A DNA stretch of 37,206 nt from Chloroflexota bacterium (GTDB taxonomy: Bacteria > Chloroflexota > Limnocylindria > P2-11E): contig DAIDAP010000033.1 in the NCBI GenBank assembly GCA_027310565.1, positions 1-37,206 of the forward strand. The letters are read 5' to 3'. Shown here in pieces: positions 1 through 6,621 of the stretch. The translations under genes were made by a program, and so were the position numbers. Numbering within the stretch: position 1 is the first letter of the stretch; each line of letters begins with the position of its first letter. The notes below the pieces were generated by a model. It was not told the origin of the DNA. It worked only from the letters and a program-made list of their open reading frames with translations, and made no database searches.

Positions 1-1
1 G

Positions 2-157
2 GCCTTCCTTCGCCACTACAACTTCGAGCGGCCGCACCGCGGCTACCGCACGCAGGGACGCACCCCGGCGTCGATCCTCTACGCGCATCGACCGCACGTG
101 CTCAAGGTGAAAGGATGGGACCCGAATGAGCTCCGGATCACGTCGCGCGCTGTCTAG
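2..157 (+). CDS. Transposase/integrase C-terminal fragment (IS481/IS3-like DDE family), partial
   Basis: This reading frame enters from the left edge of the window and ends at a TAG at 155-157, so only the last 51 residues are visible. It contains YNFERPHRGYRTQGRTPA, the usual tail of the rve-type DDE integrase core (YN..RPH....G.TPA) found in IS481 and IS3 transposases. The catalytic DDE residues lie outside the window, so activity cannot be judged. A short inverted repeat (164-176, arms CGTGGG and CCCACG) follows the stop but is too short to call as an insertion sequence end. The next gene is on the opposite strand. Family assignment is fairly safe; the exact IS family is not. Confidence 0.75.
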   Translation, partial: AFLRHYNFERPHRGYRTQGRTPASILYAHRPHVLKVKGWDPNELRITSRAV

Positions 158-178
158 CAGGAACGTGGGCCCCACGAT

Positions 179-592
179 CTAGACCTCCTCGATCGAGAAG
201 TCCTGCGCGCCCTCCCAGAGCGTGAGCCGTCCGACCTCGGCGAGGTGCTCGGCACCCTCCACGACGGTCGCGAAGTGGTTGCCGGCGAGCTGCCCCACCC
301 TGCTCGAGAACAGCGTGGCGCCGTACGGGAAGAGGACCTCCATCTCGCTGATGCCGCCCGGGTACACCAGCACCTGCCCGGGCGCGGGATGGCTGGTGTG
401 GTTCTCGAAGTCCACGCCGAGCCGCCGCCCGCCCATCGGGACCCACGTCGCCTCCCCGCTCCAGCGGCAGTGCACGAGCTTGGCGCGCAGCGGCAGCAGC
501 GCGCGCATCGCGGCGCAGGTCCTCGGCGCGAGCTCCTCCTCGAGCCGCGCGGTGAACGTGTACGGGCCGGCGGTGATGCGTAGCCTGCGCAT
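179..592 (-). CDS. DUF3830-type (cyclophilin-like fold) protein
   Basis: The protein has about 137 residues when started at the ATG at 592, giving MRRLRITAGPYTF. An in-frame start 12 codons upstream at 628 would run into the divergent uraH gene, so the shorter form is preferred. The pattern of a small beta-rich protein with TWVPMGGRRLGVDFENHTSHP, PGQVLVYPGGISEMEVLFPYG and a closing acidic tail resembles the DUF3830 family, thought to have a cyclophilin-like barrel. No catalytic residue can be assigned. It is divergent from the urate operon with only 23 bases between the starts, so the two may share a control region. A link to purine or hydantoin breakdown is inference from position. Confidence 0.6.
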   Translation of the reverse strand: MRRLRITAGPYTFTARLEEELAPRTCAAMRALLPLRAKLVHCRWSGEATWVPMGGRRLGVDFENHTSHPAPGQVLVYPGGISEMEVLFPYGATLFSSRVGQLAGNHFATVVEGAEHLAEVGRLTLWEGAQDFSIEEV

Positions 593-615
593 GGCGGGCG
601 TACGATACGCCGCCG

Positions 616-924
616 ATGGCGATGGCATCGGTCTCGACCCACGTCCTGGACACGACGAGCGGCCAGCCGGCGTCCGGCCTGCGCGTCGAGCTGCATCGCG
701 ACGGCGCCGCCGTCGCGCGCGGCGTCACCGACCACGACGGGCGCATCCGCCAGCTCGGCCGCGACCTGGAGCCCGGCGTCTACCGCCTCGTGTTCGAGAC
801 GCGCGCCTACGCGGCCGACGCGTTCTTCGTCCGCGTCGCCCTCGACGTGCGCCTCGAGGAGGGGCACACGCACGTGCCGCTGCTCGTCTCCCGGTACGGC
901 GTCACGTCGTATCGCGGCTCGTGA
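616..924 (+). CDS. uraH: 5-hydroxyisourate hydrolase (transthyretin-like)
   Basis: This enzyme hydrolyses 5-hydroxyisourate, the product of uricase, to OHCU in urate degradation. The 102-residue length is normal. The N-terminal signature THVLDTTSGQPASGLRVEL holds the active-site His (H9), and the protein ends in YRGS, the family's C-terminal tetrapeptide. Two start codons, ATG at 616 and 622, are possible; both leave the domain whole. Its TGA overlaps the GTG start of uraD (GTGA, 921-924), so translation is probably coupled. It is the first gene of a three-gene urate operon. Confidence 0.93.
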   Translation: MAMASVSTHVLDTTSGQPASGLRVELHRDGAAVARGVTDHDGRIRQLGRDLEPGVYRLVFETRAYAADAFFVRVALDVRLEEGHTHVPLLVSRYGVTSYRGS

Positions 925-1382
925 CCGCGACGCCGCTCGACGAGCGCCTGGCGGCGGCATTCGAGCGCGCGCCGGACCTCGTCGATCGCCTGCGCGAGCG
1001 CGTCGCCGACGATGACGGCGCCGAGGCGATCGTGACGAAGGCGCGCGCCCTCATCGCGCGCATGAGCGAGGACGAGCGTGTCGCGATCCTCGACGCGCAC
1101 CCGCGCATCGGGGCCGACCCACGCACGCTCTCCGCGCCGTCACGCCGGGAGCAGGGCCTCGCGACGGACACGGACGTCGCGCGGGACCTGGCGCGGCTCA
1201 ACGACGAGTACGAGCGCCGCTTCGGATTCCGCTTCGTCGTCTTCGTGAACGGGCGCAGCCGCCGCGAGATCGTGCCGGTCCTCGGTGAGCGCCTCGCGCG
1301 GCGGCGCGACGAGGAGCTCGCGCGCGGCATCGACGAGCTCCTCGCGATCGCCGCGGACCGGCTGCGGCGAACGTGGTGCTGA
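921..1382 (+). CDS. uraD: OHCU decarboxylase
   Basis: This enzyme decarboxylates 2-oxo-4-hydroxy-4-carboxy-5-ureidoimidazoline to S-allantoin, the step after uraH. The protein is about 153 residues, normal for the family. HPRIGAD (His60 as catalytic His), the SRREQG segment that holds the conserved Glu-Gln, and FGFRFVVFVNGRSRREI near residues 105-120 match OHCU decarboxylases. The GTG start at 921 is chosen because it forms a four-base overlap with the uraH stop; a longer upstream frame is only read-through of uraH in another frame. Uricase starts 7 bases after its TGA. Confidence 0.92.
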   Translation: MTATPLDERLAAAFERAPDLVDRLRERVADDDGAEAIVTKARALIARMSEDERVAILDAHPRIGADPRTLSAPSRREQGLATDTDVARDLARLNDEYERRFGFRFVVFVNGRSRREIVPVLGERLARRRDEELARGIDELLAIAADRLRRTWC

Positions 1383-1389
1383 CGTGACC

Positions 1390-2232
1390 ATGGAGATCCG
1401 CTACGGCAAGTCGCGCGTCGTGTTCTATCGCCTCGCGAAGCGATCGGCGCCGCCGTTCGCGGCGCGGGTGGACATCGACGTGCTCGGCGAGCGCTTCCGC
1501 GCCGCGTACACCGAGGGCGACAACCGCGAGGTCGTCGCGACCGACACGATGAAGAACTTCGTGTACGCGACCGCCGCGGAGTTCGCCGGGACGAGCCTCG
1601 AAGCGTACGTCGCGTTCCTCGGCGAGCGGCTCCTCGGGACCTACCCGCGGATGGAGACCATCCGCGTCGCGGCGCGGGAGGTCCCGCTCGACGCCGCGGC
1701 GCCGGCAGGCCGGCCGAGCGACGTGCTCTTCCGCATGACCCGCACGGACGCCGCGAGCGCCCAGGCCCGCTTCGCGCGCCGCGGCGAGGCGACGGTCATG
1801 AGCGACGCGCGGAGCGGGATAGAGGGGATGCGGCTCCTGAAGACGACGGGCTCCTCCTTCTCGGCGTTCGCGCGCGACGCGTACACGACGCTCCCCGAGC
1901 TAGTGGACCGTCCGCTCACGATCGGGCTCGATCTCGGCTGGCGATACGCGGACGAGGCCGCCGCGCGCGGCGAGGGCCCCGGTCACGTCCCGGCGGACAC
2001 CCTGCGCCGCGAGGCCGAGGCGGTCTTCGACGCCTTCGAGAGCCGCTCGATCCAGCACCTCGTGCACGAGATCGGACGTCGCGCGCTCGCGGCGCACCCC
2101 TCGATCGCCGCCGTCGAGCTCGGCGGCGAGAACCGCACGCCGGACGGCGTCGTAGAGGGCGCCGGGGACGTGCGCGTGTTCGCCGAGCCGCGCCAGACCT
2201 TCGGCCGGATCGGCCTCGTCCTGCGCCGCTAG
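1390..2232 (+). CDS. Urate oxidase (uricase)
   Basis: This is a cofactor-free oxidase that converts urate and O2 to 5-hydroxyisourate and H2O2. The product has 280 residues, within the family range. Visible signatures are the N-terminal Lys (K7) in MEIRYGKSRV, the Thr-Asp pair T51-D52 in VVATDTMKNFVYATA, the SSFSAFARDAYTTLPE block and QHLVHEIG. The Lys and Thr correspond to the known catalytic diad. An in-frame GTG lies two codons upstream (1384); ATG at 1390 is preferred because the conserved sequence begins there. It is the last gene of the uraH-uraD-uricase operon. No transporter or xanthine dehydrogenase is visible, so the urate source is unknown. Confidence 0.93.
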   Translation: MEIRYGKSRVVFYRLAKRSAPPFAARVDIDVLGERFRAAYTEGDNREVVATDTMKNFVYATAAEFAGTSLEAYVAFLGERLLGTYPRMETIRVAAREVPLDAAAPAGRPSDVLFRMTRTDAASAQARFARRGEATVMSDARSGIEGMRLLKTTGSSFSAFARDAYTTLPELVDRPLTIGLDLGWRYADEAAARGEGPGHVPADTLRREAEAVFDAFESRSIQHLVHEIGRRALAAHPSIAAVELGGENRTPDGVVEGAGDVRVFAEPRQTFGRIGLVLRR

Positions 2233-2256
2233 GCGCTTGCCCATGGGGCTGACGGG

Positions 2257-2880
2257 CTAGCCCAGGCCGCCGAGCCCCACGAGAGCGCGCGCGTGCTCGA
2301 TCTCCCCGAGATGACGGCACGCGTGCTGGAAGAGAAACGCCTCGCAGATGTCGCGGACGCGGACCACCCCATCAGGCACGAGGAGCGAGAGGAACGAGCC
2401 GGGGCCTGGCGCGGGACGTCCCTCAGGGTACGCGTCCTCGTCGAACAGGCCCAGCGGCGCGTTCGTGAGGACGTGCTCGGTGCGCGTGAAGACGTCACGC
2501 TGGTACTCGTGCCAGCCGTCGAGGTGGCGGAACCGCACCTTCATCGCCTCGTCCATCGGCGTCCCGCGGTACGGGATCGGACCGCTGAGCCCGATGCGCT
2601 CGGCCCAGCCCGCGGAATCCCAGACGCTCGCGCCGCCGCCCAGGTACCGCGTGACCGTGCGGTCCTCGCTGCCGACCACGTGCATGAGGCTGAACGCGAT
2701 CGGGAGCACACCCCTGCGCTCGACGTGATTGACCTGGTCGAGCGTGAGGTCGGCGACGGCGCTCGTGAGCATGACGTGGACGGCCGTGAGGCGGGCGCAC
2801 AGGGAGGCGCGCCAGGCCTCGCTTGTCGCGCTCGTCTCCGCGGCATCCGCCGCGTCGCCTCGCCGCGTCGCTCCGCTCAC
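2257..2880 (-). CDS. DinB-like metal-binding protein
   Basis: This 207-residue protein resembles the DinB/YfiT superfamily of four-helix-bundle proteins. MHVVGSEDR in the first half, RHLDGWHEYQRDVF in the middle and FLFQHACRHLGEIEH near the C-terminus supply the three His positions expected for the metal site. Many family members are thiol-dependent transferases, but no substrate can be named. The start is a GTG at 2880 without a clear ribosome binding site, and the first 20 or so residues are low-complexity, so the true start may be further in. It follows the CNB-type gene by 24 bases and is probably the last gene of the pyr transcription unit. Confidence 0.8.
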   Translation of the reverse strand: MSGATRRGDAADAAETSATSEAWRASLCARLTAVHVMLTSAVADLTLDQVNHVERRGVLPIAFSLMHVVGSEDRTVTRYLGGGASVWDSAGWAERIGLSGPIPYRGTPMDEAMKVRFRHLDGWHEYQRDVFTRTEHVLTNAPLGLFDEDAYPEGRPAPGPGSFLSLLVPDGVVRVRDICEAFLFQHACRHLGEIEHARALVGLGGLG

Positions 2881-2904
2881 GTGGCTGCGCTCACGGAGCC
2901 GACT

Positions 2905-3870
2905 CTACCGCTTCAGCTCGGCGAGCCCGGCGGCGATGAGGACGGCGAGACCCTCGACGATCTCCCCGCGCGGGCGCCCCGACGCGGTGACCAGCTCCTC
3001 CACCGTGCGCTTCCCGTCGAGCGCGCCGATGAGCGCCCCGACGGCGGTGGACACGATCGCGCGGTGCTGCGCGGCGTCGTGGACGAGCGTGCCCCCAAGA
3101 TCGTCGACCTCCACGGCCGTGCAGCCGCCGACCCCCCGCACGCGGGCGCGGTCGCCCAGCTCCGCCGCGATCGACCGCAGACGCGCCTGGTGGGCGATGA
3201 TCTCGTGCGCGACGTCGCTCACGCGCAGCTCGTAGAGCCAGGTGTCGCCGACCGCGGCGTAGCGCTCGCCGCGCTCACGCTGCACGAAGTCTCCCGCCTC
3301 GGTCCGCGCGCCGTCGCGCAGGCGCTCGACCGCGCCGCGGCGCACGAGGTAGAGGTCGTCGCTGCGGCCCTCGATGAGCTGATCGGGCTCGAGCTGCCGC
3401 GGCCGCAGGCGCAACGCGAGCGCGCCGACGATCTCCGCGGGGAGGTCGCGCAGCGGGCTGTGCCGCTTGAGGAACGCGTCGGCGAGGAGCAGGTCGGTGC
3501 GCTCGCGCATCGCGTGCGCGAACAGCGGCTGCGCGGCCATGAGCGCGCGGAGCGCGCCGCCCGGGAGCGTGAGGACCGTGCACGGCGTGTCCGCCACCAC
3601 CGACGCCGTTCGGCCGAGGTCGGTCACGACCGCCATCTCGCCGACGAGCGCGGGCGCGCCGACGAGCGCGAGCGTGCGGCCCTCCGCGCGCGCGACGACG
3701 CGCACCGCGCCGTCCATGACGAGGTACGCGTCGGCGCCGGGCCGATGCTCCTCGATGAGCACGTCGCCCGCCGCGACGCGTGACTCCTTCACGACCGAGC
3801 GAAGACGCTCGCGCGAGGCGGCATCGAGCAGCAGGAGCGGTCCGAACGCGAGCGGGTCGTCCTTCGCCAC
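2905..3870 (-). CDS. Cyclic-nucleotide-binding-domain protein
   Basis: This 321-residue protein has an N-terminal cNMP-binding fold at about residues 12-125, with the run DVLIEEHRPGADAYLVMDG followed by ALVGEMAVVTDLGRTASVVA, which resembles the phosphate-binding cassette (GE...... R.A/S). A second, weaker copy seems to occupy about residues 135-215. The C-terminal 50 residues (GKRTVEELVTASGRPRGE) resemble a small winged-helix or PqqD-like segment, so it may be a regulator. There is no clear CRP-type helix-turn-helix. It starts at GTG, 36 bases after pyrD, so it is probably co-transcribed with the pyr genes. The ligand is unknown. Confidence 0.8.
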   Translation of the reverse strand: MAKDDPLAFGPLLLLDAASRERLRSVVKESRVAAGDVLIEEHRPGADAYLVMDGAVRVVARAEGRTLALVGAPALVGEMAVVTDLGRTASVVADTPCTVLTLPGGALRALMAAQPLFAHAMRERTDLLLADAFLKRHSPLRDLPAEIVGALALRLRPRQLEPDQLIEGRSDDLYLVRRGAVERLRDGARTEAGDFVQRERGERYAAVGDTWLYELRVSDVAHEIIAHQARLRSIAAELGDRARVRGVGGCTAVEVDDLGGTLVHDAAQHRAIVSTAVGALIGALDGKRTVEELVTASGRPRGEIVEGLAVLIAAGLAELKR

Positions 3871-3906
3871 CTCGGCGAGCCTACCGGTCGACGCGGTGGC
3901 GGCGCG

Positions 3907-5097
3907 TCACTCGGCCAGGGGAGCGCCCCGAGCCGGGAGGGCCGCGCCGATGAGCTCGCGGATCGACGCGAGGCCCTGCGCGCGCACGTAGGCGGCGAGG
4001 CCCTCGACGACGCGCAGCGGCGCTTCCGGGTCCGCGAACGTCGCGGTCCCGACCTGCACCGCCGACGCGCCGGCCATGAGGAACTCGAGCGCGTCGCGCG
4101 CGCTCGTCACGCCGCCGGCGCCGATGACCGGTATGGAGACCGCCTGCGCGACCTGATACGTGAGGTGGAGCGCGATCGGGCGGATCGCCGGCCCCGAGAG
4201 ACCGCCGCTCCCGGTGCCGAGGATCGGCCGGCGCCTGGCGACGTCGATCCGCATCCCGAGCACCGTGTTGATCGCGGTGAGCCCGTCGGCGCCGGCCTCC
4301 TCCACGGCGCGCGCGACCGCGACCACGTCCGGCGCGTTCGGCGTGAGCTTCACGATGACCGGCAGGTCGGTGACCTGCTTCACGGCGCGCGTGACCTCGG
4401 CCGCGAGGAGCGGGTCGCAGCCGAAGAGCATCCCGCCCTTCACGTTCGGGCACGAGACGTTGAGCTCGAACGCGACGACGGCGGGCGTGCCGAGCATCGT
4501 CTCGACGACGAACACGTAGTCGTCGACGCTGTACCCCGCGACGTTCACGACGACCGGGACCCCGAGCTTCGCCCACCTCGGTCCGTACGTGCGCGCGACC
4601 TCCTCCGCGCCGGGGTTCTCGAGACCGATCGAGTTGAGGATGCCCGCCGGGGTCTCGGCGATGCGGTACTGCGGATTGCCCGGCCGCGGGTTGCGTGTCG
4701 TGCCTTTGTTCACGACCGCGCCGAGCCGGCTCACGTCGATGAGCTCGGCGTACTCGGTGCCCTGCCCGAACGTCCCGGACGCGGCCAGGACCGGATTGCG
4801 CAGACGCAGGCCGCGCGCGACCTCGACCGAGAGGTCGACGCCCTCCTCGGGGCGCGCGGCGTCGCGCGCGGCGCGCGCCTCGTCGATGCGCGAGGCGTCG
4901 ATCACGAGCGACGGCGCCGAGCCATCCGCTTCGGGCTCCCCGGTCGCGGCCTCGACGATGGACGCGCCGTCGAGCGCGGCGAGCTCGACCGTGTCGCGCT
5001 CCTCCTCGGCCTCGGACGCGCGCTCGAGCCGCTCCTCGGGCGACTCGCGCGACTCGTACGCGCGCTCCTCGCGTCTGCGCGGACGGCGCCACGGCAT
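3907..5097 (-). CDS. pyrD: Dihydroorotate dehydrogenase, class 1B catalytic subunit
   Basis: PyrD oxidises dihydroorotate to orotate using FMN, passing electrons to PyrK and then NAD. The catalytic core runs from about residue 87 to the end: NPVLAASGTFGQGTEYAEL, the FMN/substrate region NKGTTRNPRPGNP, NSIGLENPG and ELNVSCPNVKGG with the likely catalytic base Cys216. GAGGVTSARDALEFLMAGA closes the FMN phosphate site. The protein is 396 residues against about 300-310 for the family, because of an extra N-terminal stretch of about 86 Arg- and Glu-rich residues. The ATG at 5097 shares one base with the pyrK stop (TAATG). Pairing with pyrK supports class 1B. Confidence 0.95.
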   Translation of the reverse strand: MPWRRPRRREERAYESRESPEERLERASEAEEERDTVELAALDGASIVEAATGEPEADGSAPSLVIDASRIDEARAARDAARPEEGVDLSVEVARGLRLRNPVLAASGTFGQGTEYAELIDVSRLGAVVNKGTTRNPRPGNPQYRIAETPAGILNSIGLENPGAEEVARTYGPRWAKLGVPVVVNVAGYSVDDYVFVVETMLGTPAVVAFELNVSCPNVKGGMLFGCDPLLAAEVTRAVKQVTDLPVIVKLTPNAPDVVAVARAVEEAGADGLTAINTVLGMRIDVARRRPILGTGSGGLSGPAIRPIALHLTYQVAQAVSIPVIGAGGVTSARDALEFLMAGASAVQVGTATFADPEAPLRVVEGLAAYVRAQGLASIRELIGAALPARGAPLAE

Positions 5098-5921
5098 TAC
5101 GGAAGCCCCACCGTCGCGGGCTCCCCCGCCTCGAAGCGCACGTCGGCGAGCGCGAACACCGGCCCTTCGCGGCAGACGCGGGCGTTGCCCTGCGCGGTCA
5201 CGATGACGCAGGCCCGGCACACGCCCATCGCGCAGCCCATGTGCTGCTCGACCGCGACCTGCGCCTCGAGGAGCGGCGCCCGTCCGGGGACCGTCGGACC
5301 GCGCGCGGCGTCGTCGCGCATGCGGCCGAGCGCGGCGAGCATCGGCCACGGCCCGCAGGCCATGAGCTGGTCGGCCCACACGAGGAGCCGCGGCAGGACG
5401 TCGGTGACGCGGCCGCGCACGCCGAACGAGCCGTCCTCGGTCGTCGTGACGTACTCGACCGACGCGGGGAGCCGCTCCGACGGCCAGAGGTGGGCGACGC
5501 TCCGCCCGCCCATGACGAGCGTGACGTTGCGGCGCGCGGCCTCGCGCTCCGCCAGGACGCGCATCGGCGCGATGCCGGTGCCGCCCGCGACGAGCAGGAG
5601 GTTGCGCGTGTCGCGCCGGACGACGAACGCGCTCCCGAGCGGGCCGAGGAGGTCCAGCGCGTCGCCGGGCCCGCGCTCGGCGATCCACTCGCCGCCCGTC
5701 CCGAGCGGCTTCACGATGACCTCGATGTCGCCCGCGCGGCGATCGATGCGATTGAACGAGTAGGGCCGGCGCAGGAGCGGGTCCCAGCCGCGCCCGGGGC
5801 GCACGTGCACGAACTGTCCCGCGGCCGCGCGCCCGGCGACGCCGGGCGCGTGGACCTGGAGCAGCGCGCCGAGCTCGCCGATCGCCGTGTTCGCGACGAC
5901 ACGCCCCTCCTCGAGGATCAC
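5097..5921 (-). CDS. pyrK: Dihydroorotate dehydrogenase electron transfer subunit
   Basis: PyrK carries FAD and a [2Fe-2S] cluster and moves electrons from PyrD to NAD. The product has 274 residues. RRPYSFNRID (51-60) is the RPYS FAD-binding motif, LLVAGGTGIAPM (109-120) is the nucleotide-binding loop, and Cys230, Cys235, Cys238 and Cys250 make the CX4CX2CX11C cluster motif typical of PyrK. The GTG start at 5921 is chosen because it overlaps the mazF stop as GTGA; a frame reaching upstream to 6008 would only extend across the mazF coding region. The gene therefore sits directly behind a toxin gene and is probably translated by coupling to it. Confidence 0.95.
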   Translation of the reverse strand: MILEEGRVVANTAIGELGALLQVHAPGVAGRAAAGQFVHVRPGRGWDPLLRRPYSFNRIDRRAGDIEVIVKPLGTGGEWIAERGPGDALDLLGPLGSAFVVRRDTRNLLLVAGGTGIAPMRVLAEREAARRNVTLVMGGRSVAHLWPSERLPASVEYVTTTEDGSFGVRGRVTDVLPRLLVWADQLMACGPWPMLAALGRMRDDAARGPTVPGRAPLLEAQVAVEQHMGCAMGVCRACVIVTAQGNARVCREGPVFALADVRFEAGEPATVGLP

Positions 5922-6274
5922 CGCGGCTCCGGGACGACCTCGCCGACGGCCCGGCGCACCGCGCGCACGACCAGCCGCAGCACCGCCGCGTCCACCGGCG
6001 GTCCCCACGGGCCGCGCACGAGGAAGTCCACGTCGAGCGTGGTGAGCTCCTCACAGAAGAGCACGCTGTCCTTCTTGATCCCGCCCGCGCCGCGCGCGAG
6101 ACTCACGTGCGTGGGACCCTCCGCGCCTACCGAGAAGATCGGCACCACGATGACGTCGTCGGCCACCTCGTTGCGGTAGTCGCTCGAGATCACCAGGGCG
6201 GGCCGGGGCTGGTGCGGATCGTCGGGCTTGCCGGGGAGCCGCACCGACCAGATCTCGCCGCGGGCGGGAGGCAT
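5918..6274 (-). CDS. MazF/PemK-family endoribonuclease toxin
   Basis: This 118-residue protein has the MazF layout: RGEIWSVRLPG at the N-terminus, the strand RPALVISSDYRN, VIVVPIFSV, then PTHVSLARG and DSVLFCEELTTLD. MazF toxins cut mRNA at short sequence sites; which site cannot be read from sequence. The ATG at 6274 overlaps the antitoxin stop as ATGA, which fixes the start. Its own stop overlaps the pyrK GTG in the same way. An antitoxin-then-toxin order with overlap is normal for this class, but finding it between carB and pyrK is not. Confidence 0.88.
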   Translation of the reverse strand: MPPARGEIWSVRLPGKPDDPHQPRPALVISSDYRNEVADDVIVVPIFSVGAEGPTHVSLARGAGGIKKDSVLFCEELTTLDVDFLVRGPWGPPVDAAVLRLVVRAVRRAVGEVVPEPR

Positions 6275-6567
6275 CAGCGGCGCCGCCAGAACGTCCGCGC
6301 CGCGCCGGCGTCGCGGACGCGGCGCCATGCCACACGCTCCGGATCGTCGCGCCGGCCGGCGTCCTCGCGGATCTGACGCTGCATGGCGAGACCCTGTTCG
6401 CGCTCCTGCCAAAGGCGGAGCGCCTCGTCGATCACCGCGCTGCGATCGAGCCCGGAATGGCGTGCCACGTGCGAGTCCACCGCCGCGACGAGCTCCGGGT
6501 CGAGGGTCGCTCCGACCTTGACGCGACGGCGGGCAGAGCGGTTGTTCGACGACATCATGTCCGACAT
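6274..6567 (-). CDS. Ribbon-helix-helix antitoxin (MazE/CopG-like)
   Basis: This 97-residue protein has a basic N-terminus and the segment RVKVGATLDPELVAAVDSHV followed by GLDRSAVIDEALRLWQER, a good ribbon-helix-helix DNA-binding domain at about residues 14-55. The C-terminal half (REDAGRRDDPERVAWRRVRD and FWRRR) is the likely toxin-binding tail. ATG at 6567 is listed; ATGs at 6558 and 6555 are also in frame, and none has a Shine-Dalgarno sequence. The start region lies inside an inverted repeat, as expected for autoregulation. It follows the carB stop by 54 bases and ends overlapping the toxin start. Confidence 0.85.
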   Translation of the reverse strand: MSDMMSSNNRSARRRVKVGATLDPELVAAVDSHVARHSGLDRSAVIDEALRLWQEREQGLAMQRQIREDAGRRDDPERVAWRRVRDAGAARTFWRRR

Positions 6568-6578
6568 GATAGCGGACA
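6554..6578. promoter_or_regulatory. Candidate antitoxin operator (overlapping inverted repeats)
   Basis: ATCATGTC (6554-6561) and GACATGAT (6563-6570) form a perfect 8-base inverted repeat with a single base between. A second repeat, TGTCCG (6558-6563) and CGGACA (6573-6578), overlaps it. Both lie over the antitoxin start codons. Ribbon-helix-helix antitoxins normally repress their own operon through such repeats, so this is a reasonable operator. It could also act in mRNA as a small hairpin over the start. Binding is inferred. Confidence 0.5.
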
Positions 6579-6621
6579 GATCATCCGGCGACCAGGTCCT
6601 CGCTCTCGGCCCACGCTGGTT

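Noticed and set aside
164-176. Short inverted repeat after the transposase tail as an IS end
   Set aside because: Six-base arms with one central base are expected by chance in such GC-rich DNA, and no matching other end is in the window.
4165-5763. A 532-codon plus-strand frame across pyrD and pyrK
   Set aside because: Both genes below it have full catalytic motifs on the minus strand, and this frame has none.
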